Below are positions 1 to 11,500 of a DNA stretch of 64,000 nt, in pieces. The DNA comes from Tritrichomonas musculus (lineage: Eukaryota; Parabasalia; Tritrichomonadida; Tritrichomonadidae). A model generated the notes under the pieces. It made no database searches and was not told the DNA's origin. It worked only from the letters and a program-made list of their open reading frames with translations. The position numbers and the translations under genes are program-made. The first letter of the stretch is position 1; the number at the start of each line of letters is the position of its first letter. Location: positions 6,138,001 to 6,202,000 of the forward strand of contig JAPFFF010000003.1 in assembly GCA_039105265.1 (NCBI GenBank). The letters are read 5' to 3'.

Positions 1-1855
1 TTATAAAAGATTTGAAAATGAAAAAATATAGAAATATAGAAAATGAAATGCAAAGTAAAGAAGAATACTCTTCAGCAATAAAAGATTTGAAAATGAAAAA
101 TATGAGAAAAAGCAAAGAAAGCAAGTATTTTAAAAAAGAAATGATATCATCAAATGCTCAGATTAGACTTATAAAAAGTAAAATGCAAAAACTTATTGAA
201 GAAAGAGATGCTGTAAAAAGGGAACTTCATGCTATTTTTGATAAAGATAAACCAATTCAAGATTTTTTAGATGAAATTGAAAAGAACGAAGAGTTTGGAC
301 CACAAGAATTAACTGAATCATTGATTAAAGAATTATTAAAAAATTATTCAATAATTCCAAGAGGAAGACGTTATACTAAAACAATGAAATCAATTAGTTT
401 CATCATTTATTCATATTCACCTATTGCCTATAAAACACTAGCTCAATATTTTCCATTTCCATCCGAAAAAACTGTTACAGAATGTTTCAAATCACAAATG
501 AAAGAAACAAAAAACAATTTATTAAATTTAAGCCAACTAAAAGTTATATTAGATAAATTGCACGGTATTTATACAGACGATAAAAATGAGGAAATTCCTT
601 CTGTCCTTGCAGTTGATGCTGCAGCAATGAAACCAAATTCTGATGGGAAAAAAGCATTTTTCGGCTTTGAAATCCAACCAGTTAATTTGAATCATAAAAA
701 AAAATTATTTATGTAGAAGAAAAGCAAAATGGACGATTTGATCCAGACATTTTAGGTAAATTGGATATAATTCGAGAAAAATGTAAACAGTGCAAATTTT
801 CTATCATTATGAATGCCACTGATGGCGATACTAAAACCAATATTTTGCATAAGGAATTACAAGATTATTTGGATTTGAATAAATCAGATTATGATGAAAG
901 AGTTGAAAAGTTGAAAGATTTTCCCAAAGCTCTTCCTGTTAGCGATTTACTACATTTATTAAAATCAATGAGAAGAAAAATTCTAAGACATAAAATTATG
1001 ATGACAAAGACTAGTCCATGCATTGATTTTAATAAAGAAAGAGAAATTCTAAGAATGTCTAAATATTATCATGAAATTGTTGAATCTACAAATCCTTTAG
1101 AGACCATGAAAGATAATTTGGCATTAATGATAATAAATACCGAAAATCTTTTACTTTTCATGCAAAATGAACATTATCAATTTTTCACTCTTCTATTCGT
1201 TGAAGTATTAATACTAACAGTAATTCAGGCAAAAAAATTATCTATTGAGTGTAGAATAGATTTGTGCAGAATATGCTATAATTGTATCACTAACCTTCAA
1301 AATAACTGTTTCAAAAAACAACGCTCTAGTAAAAAAAGTGCGAATTTTGTTAGCTTTTTAGATAATAAAACTTATTAACGAATGAGAAATAATTTATTGT
1401 GCTATGCATACGCATTCAAGCATTATGGAAGAGAGTTATCAACTGATACATTGAGCTCGCATCCATTAGAACTTACATTTGGTGATATCAGAAGAGGATC
1501 CAATGGAAACGATACCTCTGAAATGGCAATTCATAGTGTGGCGAAATCGTTTATTCGCGATGATCTAATGAATCAATTTGGAAAGAATGTTTCACCTACT
1601 AGAGGAAGAAGTTATATCGCTGGAAGTTCATATAAAGATGGCTGGAGCATAAATTTACCTAATGATATCGATACTTGCTCAATTCAAGACGAAATTATTC
1701 AAATTGCAAATGGAAAACTAAGTTTTGAGCAATTTAAAAGCACTAATACATGGAAATTATCAATATTTTTAAAGGATAATGTTGATACAATTGTTCCAAA
1801 TTTATCTGGTAATAATTCAGGAGCAAGAATCATTGATCGATATCATAATTTATAA
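1..1855 (+). mobile_element. Broken transposase-like gene, 5' end outside window
   Basis: Three consecutive open stretches (about 1-716, 690-1378 and 1382-1855) read like one protein family. The first is open to the left edge; its apparent first codon is TTG, so the true start lies outside. It begins with a lysine/glutamate-rich coiled coil that contains an internal repeat (IKDLKMK twice), then a helical region, then VLAVDAAAMKP, which resembles the first catalytic aspartate of an RNase H-fold transposase. The second has NATDGDTKTN followed by DLLHLLKSMRRK, a layout seen in P-element-like transposases. The third has a conserved-looking helical block (LELTFGDIRRGSN). The pieces are separated by one change of frame near a run of nine A and one in-frame stop, so the gene is probably dead. 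The family assignment is inference; an unrelated lineage-specific repeated gene is possible. No terminal inverted repeats were found. Confidence 0.45.
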
Positions 1856-3202
1856 AATTAAGAATATTTTTGGAATTAAAAATGATTATTATTTTAAAAT
1901 TCGTTAAATATTAATATTAGATGTTAAATGAAACCATTTTTTAATATAAAAAGTAATGATACAATATATTATCTTGTGGCCATTTTAAATTTACTGGAAA
2001 ATATAAATTTTTTCGAATGTATTTAATAAGAAAATTATTTTAGAAATAATTTTTTTTAAAAATATATCTGAATTTAAAAAGATAATTTTATTTTAAATAT
2101 TATTTCAAATCTATTTGAAAAGTTTAAATTTCAAAAAACATAAATATCTATTTTTTGAAAAGACAAATTCATTAATCACTTGATAATTATTTTATTTAAA
2201 TATAGATAAATATAAAAATAAATTCGTTAAGGATTATTTAGGGCCGATTTTATTTTAGTGTTAGTTGCAGCACTCATGTTTATATTAAAATATTTTGCAT
2301 ATTTATGGAATGCATCAAGTAAATAAGGTATATAAAACATTTTGGATATTTGGTATCTTATTTGATATTATTAATTACAAAAGCTTAAAATCAATAACAG
2401 TACCTCATATGACTAAACATGTTCCACTATAATTATAAATAATATTTAAGAATACAAATAAATAAATATGTGATAATTTTTTTTAAATTTATGTTTATTT
2501 TGTATAGAATTATTCCTTGAAGATTAATTGATTATTATTTTGGTTACTGTGAATTCTGATGAATGGTATGATTAATCTGTGGGTTATCAAGTTTCTTTTT
2601 TGGTGAATTGGCGGTGAGCATTAGATTTTACTTTATTCTGAAAATTTGAATACCAATCTGTTGAAGAAAATGAAAATACAAACCAAAAATATGCTCTTTT
2701 GATATAATATTATTATTTTGTTAATTTATAGATTCTATTAAGAGTTAACTGGCCATTTAACAGTCATTTTTTGATTGAATATCGAGCAAAAATTGAATTG
2801 TATAAATGATAGGAACGCTAAAAAGTGAACTGCTACAAAGAATAGCATTATCACAATAAATTTACTTCATTTTTAATATTTGTTCATGAAATAAGAATCA
2901 TGAGCAAATATTCTAAGAAAAATCAAAAATGCGGCGATCATTTTATGATCGATGATGCAATTTAGAAAAAGAAATTTGTACCATTAAGTAACTGAAGGAA
3001 TAGTTAAACAGCAATAAATTGATGATGAATTAATAACTTAACTTACAAGAAACCATTATTCCATATAGATCTTTGATAGAATTGGAAAAATAATATTCAA
3101 CATTGAGTTAATGAATGAAGATTGTAACAACAATAAACTGTTGATGAATCATTAATAACATAATCAACTAAATAGATTCGTCCATTAACACTTTCTGAAA
3201 TG
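1856..3202. other. AT-rich spacer, no gene seen
   Basis: No reading frame of note and no RNA gene. The only structure I see is an imperfect direct repeat of about 40 bases at about 3008-3045 and 3127-3170 (both contain a variant of AACARCAATAAA followed by GATGAAT and TTAATAAC), next to the transposase gene that follows. Confidence 0.6.
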
Positions 3203-4441
3203 TTAAATCAGTTTTTTAATAGTAGGTTCAGACCTAAAAGGAACTTTATATAGTATTCTATGCATTAATAGAGAATCAATATCAGATTTGATAGAGCTTA
3301 ATAATGTTTCATCATCGTCATCTCTAATCATTAGTTTGCAAGCCATTTGCTTGTTCATAACTTCGTCATCTCGTAAATATAATCTTATCATATGTTTAAG
3401 ATAGGCTTTGATCATTGCAAATATTTTAACGTCTAATGGCTTGTAAATATCCGTAAATCCAGCAGGAATGAAATGAAGCACTATTCCAAGAGCTTTTGCT
3501 GACTCTTTTATTTTATCTGTTCTGTGCGCACTGTAAACATCAAGAATTATATGAATTTCTTTATCGTCATCAAAATTTGAGCGTATGAAGCTCAGGTATT
3601 CATAAAAAGTATCCTGAGTTGTCCAACCATTTTCAGAAAATGCTTTAACGTTTGGAGCAACATCACCTATTTCAGTATTAAAAACTTCAGAAGTTTTACC
3701 TTTAGCTATAAATTGAATTGGGTACTTAAAGCCATCAGCACCAATTGCACAGACAGCGGTTATCCTTTCTTTATCATTAAACCTTACAGGAATTGTAACA
3801 TCATCCATTCCACGACAGTGCCATATTTTTAGATCCTTGGGAGCAAGGAAAACAGCTGTTTCATCAATGTTTATAATTCTATCCCATACAACGCTATCAA
3901 AAAGTTTGATCATGTCATCAATAAAACTATCTATTAATTTCTGCTTCATTTTTGGTCTTCTTTTTAAATGACACAGTTTTGAGACAAAGCCATGTCTGTT
4001 TTTAAAATTGTAAATATATCCATTTGAAATTGTAAACTCGATATCTATTTCTTCATCATCACGATGCTTCTCTAGATATGCATTTGTAATTATTTCAATA
4101 CAATCATTATCATTGAAGCATTTGCATGGAATTAAATACTCTCTCCATATAAAGTCAGTTATACCATCTTCTTTTTCTGTAAAATATCTAGCAGTTAAAC
4201 GCACTTGTGGATTCAATGGGTTATAATTAGAATCTTTCTTTAATTTTGCTTTCCAATCATAAAGAGTTCTAAGTTTAAATCCTGTTTTTTGAGCAATTTC
4301 ATTCATATCATGATTAGCATAATTCCTTAATAGAATAATAACTTTGTCGACAGTTTCTGGAAACTTTTTATATTTAAGATAAGGTCCTCGTTTAAAGCAT
4401 AGAGGAAGAGAGTATAATAAGTTTTGGAATGACCTTTGCAT
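3203..4441 (-). CDS. pogo/Tigger-type DDE transposase, looks whole
   Basis: A 412-residue protein in one frame with an ATG start. The N-terminus has a helix-turn-helix (about residues 36-65, DMNEIAQKTGFKLRTLYDW). A CENP-B-like second DNA-binding domain follows, ending in GYIYNFKNRHGFVSKL (about 143-165). The C-terminal half is a DDE_1 endonuclease with NIDET at about 190 (first Asp), ILDVYSAH at about 302 (second Asp) and FTDIYKPLDV at about 330 (third Asp). This is the order of CENP-B/jerky/Tigger proteins, which cut and paste DNA; the length fits the family. No stop or frameshift interrupts it, so it may be recent, active, or retained by the host. I could not identify terminal inverted repeats or a target-site duplication in the flanks. 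Confidence 0.82.
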   Translation of the reverse strand: MQRSFQNLLYSLPLCFKRGPYLKYKKFPETVDKVIILLRNYANHDMNEIAQKTGFKLRTLYDWKAKLKKDSNYNPLNPQVRLTARYFTEKEDGITDFIWREYLIPCKCFNDNDCIEIITNAYLEKHRDDEEIDIEFTISNGYIYNFKNRHGFVSKLCHLKRRPKMKQKLIDSFIDDMIKLFDSVVWDRIINIDETAVFLAPKDLKIWHCRGMDDVTIPVRFNDKERITAVCAIGADGFKYPIQFIAKGKTSEVFNTEIGDVAPNVKAFSENGWTTQDTFYEYLSFIRSNFDDDKEIHIILDVYSAHRTDKIKESAKALGIVLHFIPAGFTDIYKPLDVKIFAMIKAYLKHMIRLYLRDDEVMNKQMACKLMIRDDDDETLLSSIKSDIDSLLMHRILYKVPFRSEPTIKKLI

Positions 4442-5564
4442 TTTTTTATAGGACCACGGACAAGTATCAATTCAAAACTTATCTAGTATTGTCAAATATT
4501 TGTGTATTATAAAACATATATAATATTATGTAAATAATGTATTATTTACAAAATAAACATTATTTTATTGTAAGTTTATATTCTTTTCTAATGAAAGTTA
4601 TTAGAAATATAATATTTTTTTGTTGTTTAAGTTTTGAGAGGGCTCTCAAAAAGCCAATTGCGAAATTACGTGTGAAAAGGGTATTGCCTTATTATAATAA
4701 ATGCATTTATCAATTCTCTTAAAATTCCATTTTTAAAATCATTTTCTCAGACGGTATATTTGGCTAGAATTTGAAAGCATTCAAGAATCCTTTTGTTTTG
4801 AAAATTAATTGATTTTTCATAAATAGTATTATTGTCTGAATTTCACTTTCATTTAACTTATTGTTAAGATATTTTATAAAAAATACAAAAAGTATATGCT
4901 CGAATCATAAAATATTTTATATAATAAGTTTTGAAATTTACAAAATCTGAAAATGATAAACTATTCATTTTGATTTTTATCATTTTCCAACACTCACACC
5001 ATATATATTACTTTATTTATTTATGCTGCATAAATCATTTTAATGAAAAATAAAGATGATCTTTAGGGGTTAAAAAAAAATTGATAGAACTCTATTTTCA
5101 TCAAAATTTAGAACAATACTGAAAAAAATTGCAGTTTTTGTATGCTATTTTTAATAGCAAAACTATTTTGGCGGCGGAATGTAATACTTATTTCAAAGTG
5201 TATTGCAGAATTAAGCTATAAAAAACATCATGCTATAATATATCTTGATTATCTTGAATTGTATTAATTCATTTTATTTTAAAAAAATTCAATAAAATGA
5301 ACATTCATTATGATTATAATTATTTAAGTGAAATTGGGGCAAAGAACTGATAATTCACCAGTTCAAATACCTGAGATCAGCGACTTCTTTATTAATGATA
5401 ATCTCAATATCTTAAATAGATAAATAATTAAAATTTTATTTTAAATTGAAAAAGTTGAATAAAATTTCAACAAATGCAAACGTATAATTTATTCAATACT
5501 ATTCAAAATTTTTGAATAAAAATTTCAACAAACGTATATTTTTGTGAGGAAAAATTAGAATCTA
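4442..5564. other. AT-rich spacer with a short perfect hairpin
   Basis: No convincing gene; the 61-codon frame at 4537-4722 has no recognisable features. A 9-bp perfect inverted repeat (TTTTGAGAG / CTCTCAAAA, 2-base loop) lies at 4632-4651. The last 100 bases upstream of the SHIPPO gene contain AAACGTATA twice (about 5479 and 5530), which could be a promoter element. Confidence 0.5.
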
Positions 5565-8500
5565 ATGTCGGGGCTTCTGTGCCATATCCTAGGTGAAAGA
5601 AGAAATGTTTCACCAGGTCCACAACAATACTCGATTAAGGGAAAGTTTGGAGATGCCCCAAAATATTCTATTAAAAATCGTTATAAATCAGTTGAACGAG
5701 CGAATACAGCCCCTTATAGGGATATTGGTTCTACTGTCGGACAGGGACCAAAAATTTCTATTTCAGGCAGAATTCAATCAAAAGAAAAAACATCAACGCC
5801 AGGTCCGAATTATATTCCACCGAACTTTGGCAATGATGTTTCGAAACAGGCCATATCACCGCGTTATAGTCGTGATTTCAACCCTTTCGCAGCTAATCCT
5901 GGACCAGGACAATATAATGTATCAGCAAAATTTGCAGTCGAAGCGAATAAATTTTCGATTAAAGAAAGACATTCTTCTACAGTAAAATCCCTTTCTCCAG
6001 GGCCAGCAGCATATTCACCAGATATAACACCTACGATTCAATCTTCTCCGCGAATATCGGTTCATGTAAAACCTACGGTTCCACCACTTGCAGTAACTCC
6101 TGGACCTAGCGATTACTCGATTAATAGAAATATAGGAGGTAAAAATATTTCTATTCATGTGAAAACCCAGACCTTAAGTCTGGAGCCAACGCCAGGACCA
6201 TCAGATTATAAACCTAATCTACTTTCAGTACGAAGGAGATCACCTATTTATTCAATCAAAGAAAAACATAATCAAATAGTAAAACCTTATAATATTCCTT
6301 ACAGAACATTGCCCTCCATGGTTGGAGAAGGCCCAAAGATTTCGATGTCATCACGTCATCCAGAGAATGCACCACCAAGCACACCAGGTCCAGATTATAT
6401 TCCACCCAATTTTGGAGAAGACAGCACGAAGATTGCCATGTCATTTAGAACAGGCAACGACAAACCGAACACGAATCCAGGTCCCGGTCAATATGACACA
6501 GTTCGATCATTTGCGAGTGACTCACAGAAAATTCAAATTGGAGAACGCAACGGTGTTGAACATCCTAACACCAATCCAGCACCAGATGCATATTCACCAG
6601 ATTATACTAAAACTAAAGAATCGACACCAAACATCAGTATTCATGTTAAACCAGGCGAACGTGCGTTAGAAGTTACCCCAGGACCAAGTGATTATGACAT
6701 CAAACGCGAACTTGGAGGCCAAAAATCGACCATGCACATCCGACCAAGTGAACAAGAACTCGCAGTGACACCAGGACCAGGCCAATACACACCAAATGAA
6801 ATCTACGAAAAACCGCCATCATACAGCATCAAAGGCCGATATGAAGAAACACTTCATCCAAACACTGCACCATATGTTTCTCTTCCAAGTTCAGTTGGCG
6901 AAGGCCCAAAGATTTCGATGTCATCACGTCATCCAGAGAATGCACCACCAAGCACACCAGGTCCAGACTACATTCCACCCAATTTTGGAGAAGACAGCAC
7001 GAAGATTGCCATGTCATTTAGAACAGGCAACGACAAACCGAACACGAATCCAGGTCCCGGTCAATATGACACAGTTCGAAGTTTTGCGAGTGACTCACAG
7101 AAAATCCAAATTGGAGAACGCAACGGTGTTGAGCATCCTAACACCAATCCAGCACCAGATGCATATTCACCAGATTATACTAAAACTAAAGAATCGACAC
7201 CTAATATTAGTATTCATGTTAAACCAGGCGAACGTGCGTTAGAAGTTACCCCAGGACCAAGTGATTATGACATCAAACGCGAACTTGGAGGTCAAAAATC
7301 GACCATGCACATCCGACCAAGTGAACAAGAACTCGCAGTGACACCAGGACCAGGCCAATACACACCAAATGAAATCTACGAGAAACCGCCATCATACAGC
7401 ATCAAAGGCCGATATGAAGAAACACTTCATCCAAACACTGCACCATATGTTTCTCTTCCAAGTTCAGTTGGCGAAGGTCCTAAAATATCGATGTCATCAC
7501 GTCATCCAGAGAATGCACCACCAAGCACACCAGGTCCAGACTACATTCCACCCAATTTTGGAGAAGACAGCACGAAGATTGCCATGTCATTTAGAACAGG
7601 CAACGACAAACCGAACACGAATCCAGGTCCCGGTCAATATGACACAGTTCGAAGTTTTGCGAGTGACTCACAGAAAATCCAAATTGGAGAACGCAACGGT
7701 GTTGAGCATCCTAACACCAATCCAGCACCAGATGCATATTCACCAGATTATACTAAAACTAAAGAATCGACACCAAACATCAGTATTCATGTTAAACCAG
7801 GTGAACGTGCGTTAGAAGTTACCCCAGGACCAAGTGATTATGACATCAAACGCGAACTTGGAGGTCAAAAATCGACCATGCACATCCGACCAAGTGAACA
7901 AGAACTCGCAGTGACACCAGGACCAGGCCAATACACACCAAATGAAATCTACGAAAAACCGCCATCATACAGCATCAAAGGCCGATATGAAGAAACACTT
8001 CATCCAAACACTGCACCATATGTTTCTCTTCCAAGTTCAGTTGGCGAAGGTCCTAAAATATCGATGTCATCACGTCATCCAGAGAATGCACCACCAAGCA
8101 CACCAGGTCCAGACTACATTCCACCCAATTTTGGAGAAGACAGCACGAAGATTGCCATGTCATTTAGAACAGGCAACGACAAACCGAACACGAATCCAGG
8201 TCCCGGTCAATATGACACAGTTCGAAGTTTTGCGAGTGACTCACAGAAAATCCAAATTGGAGAACGCAACGGTGTTGAGCATCCTAACACCAATCCAGCA
8301 CCAGATGCATATTCACCAGATTATACTAAAACTAAAGAATCGACACCTAATATTAGTATTCATGTTAAACCAGGCGAACGTGCGTTAGAAGTTACCCCAG
8401 GACCAAGTGATTATGACATCAAACGCGAACTTGGAGGCCAAAAATCGACCATGCACATCCGACCAAGTGAACAAGAACTCGCAGTGACACCAGGACCAGG

Positions 8501-11500
8501 CCAATACACACCAAATGAAATCTATGAGAAACCGCCATCATACAGCATCAAAGGCCGATATGAAGAAACACTTCATCCAAACACTGCACCATATGTTTCT
8601 CTTCCAAGTTCAGTTGGCGAAGGCCCAAAGATTTCGATGTCATCACGTCATCCAGAGAATGCACCACCAAGCACACCAGGTCCAGACTACATTCCACCCA
8701 ATTTTGGAGAAGACAGCACGAAGATTGCCATGTCATTCAGGACTGGCAACGACAAACCGAACACGAATCCAGGTCCCGGTCAATATGACACAGTTCGATC
8801 ATTTGCGAGTGACTCACAGAAAATTCAAATTGGAGAACGCAACGGTGTTGAACATCCTAACACCAATCCAGCACCAGATGCATATTCACCAGACTACACA
8901 AAGACCAAAGAATCGACACCAAACATCAGTATTCATGTTAAACCAGGTGAACGTGCGTTAGAAGTTACCCCAGGACCAAGTGATTATGACATCAAACGCG
9001 AACTTGGAGGCCAAAAATCGACCATGCACATCCGACCAAGTGAACAAGAACTCGCAGTGACACCAGGACCAGGCCAATACACACCAAATGAAATCTACGA
9101 GAAACCGCCATCATACAGCATCAAAGGCCGATATGAAGAAACACTTCATCCAAACACTGCACCATATGTTTCTCTTCCAAGTTCAGTTGGCGAAGGCCCA
9201 AAGATTTCGATGTCATCACGTCATCCAGAGAATGCACCACCAAGCACACCAGGTCCAGACTACATTCCACCCAATTTTGGAGAAGACAGCACGAAGATTG
9301 CCATGTCATTTAGAACAGGCAACGACAAACCGAACACGAATCCAGGTCCCGGTCAATATGACACAGTTCGAAGTTTTGCGAGTGACTCACAGAAAATCCA
9401 AATTGGAGAACGCAACGGTGTTGAACATCCTAACACCAATCCAGCACCAGATGCATATTCACCAGATTATACTAAAACTAAAGAATCGACACCAAACATC
9501 AGTATTCATGTTAAACCAGGTGAACGTGCGTTAGAAGTTACCCCAGGACCAAGTGATTATGACATCAAACGCGAACTTGGAGGCCAAAAATCGACCATGC
9601 ACATCCGACCAAGTGAACAAGAACTCGCAGTGACACCAGGACCAGGCCAATACACACCAAATGAAATCTACGAAAAACCGCCATCATACAGCATCAAAGG
9701 CCGATATGAAGAAACACTTCATCCAAACACTGCACCATATGTTTCTCTTCCAAGTTCAGTTGGCGAAGGCCCAAAGATTTCGATGTCATCACGTCATCCA
9801 GAGAATGCACCACCAAGCACACCAGGTCCAGACTACATTCCACCCAATTTTGGAGAAGACAGCACGAAGATTGCCATGTCATTCAGGACTGGCAACGACA
9901 AACCGAACACGAATCCAGGTCCCGGTCAATATGACACAGTTCGATCATTTGCGAGTGACTCACAGAAAATTCAAATTGGAGAACGCAACGGTGTTGAACA
10001 TCCTAACACCAATCCAGCACCAGATGCATATTCACCAGATTATACTAAAACTAAAGAATCGACACCAAACATCAGTATTCATGTTAAACCAGGCGAACGT
10101 GCGTTAGAAGTTACCCCAGGACCAAGTGATTATGACATCAAACGCGAACTTGGAGGCCAAAAATCGACCATGCACATCCGACCAAGTGAACAAGAACTCG
10201 CAGTGACACCAGGACCAGGTCAATACACACCAAATGAAATCTATGAGAAACCGCCATCATACAGCATCAAAGGCCGATATGAAGAAACACTTCATCCAAA
10301 CACTGCACCATATGTTTCCCTTCCAAGTTCAGTTGGCGAAGGCCCAAAGATTTCGATGTCATCACGTCATCCAGAGAATGCACCACCAAGCACACCAGGT
10401 CCAGACTACATTCCACCCAATTTTGGAGAAGACAGCACGAAGATTGCCATGTCATTTAGAACAGGCAACGACAAACCGAACACGAATCCAGGTCCCGGTC
10501 AATATGACACAGTTCGATCATTTGCGAGTGACTCACAGAAAATCCAAATTGGAGAACGCAACGGTGTTGAACATCCTAACACCAATCCAGCACCAGATGC
10601 ATATTCACCAGACTACACAAAGACCAAAGAATCGACACCAAACATCAGTATTCATGTTAAACCAGGTGAACGTGCGTTAGAAGTTACCCCAGGACCAAGT
10701 GATTATGACATCAAACGCGAACTTGGAGGCCAAAAATCGACCATGCACATCCGACCAAGTGAACAAGAACTCGCAGTGACACCAGGACCAGGCCAATACA
10801 CACCAAATGAAATCTACGAAAAACCGCCATCATACAGCATCAAAGGCCGATATGAAGAAACACTTCATCCAAACACTGCACCATATGTTTCCCTTCCAAG
10901 TTCAGTTGGCGAAGGTCCTAAAATATCGATGTCATCACGTCATCCAGAGAATGCACCACCAAGCACACCAGGTCCAGACTACATTCCACCCAATTTTGGA
11001 GAAGACAGCACGAAGATTGCCATGTCATTCAGGACTGGCAACGACAAACCGAACACGAATCCAGGTCCCGGTCAATATGACACAGTTCGATCATTTGCGA
11101 GTGACTCACAGAAAATTCAAATTGGAGAACGCAACGGTGTTGAACATCCTAACACCAATCCAGCACCAGATGCATATTCACCAGATTATACTAAAACTAA
11201 AGAATCGACACCAAACATCAGTATTCATGTTAAACCAGGCGAACGTGCGTTAGAAGTTACCCCAGGACCAAGTGATTATGACATCAAACGCGAACTTGGA
11301 GGCCAAAAATCGACCATGCACATCCGACCAAGTGAACAAGAACTCGCAGTGACACCAGGACCAGGTCAATACACACCAAATGAAATCTATGAGAAACCGC
11401 CATCATACAGCATCAAAGGCCGATATGAAGAAACACTTCATCCAAACACTGCACCATATGTTTCCCTTCCAAGTTCAGTTGGCGAAGGCCCAAAGATTTC

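Noticed and set aside
4537-4722. 61-codon plus-strand frame
   Set aside because: Composition follows local AT-rich DNA; no domain, signal or similarity visible.
5335-5395. Possible tRNA-like B box (AGTTCAAATACCT)
   Set aside because: No cloverleaf can be drawn around it and no matching A box is present.
5479-5540. AAACGTATA repeated upstream of the SHIPPO gene as a general promoter motif
   Set aside because: Similar sequences also occur far from starts (for example about 60369) and the orientation is inconsistent at 18710; too weak to claim.
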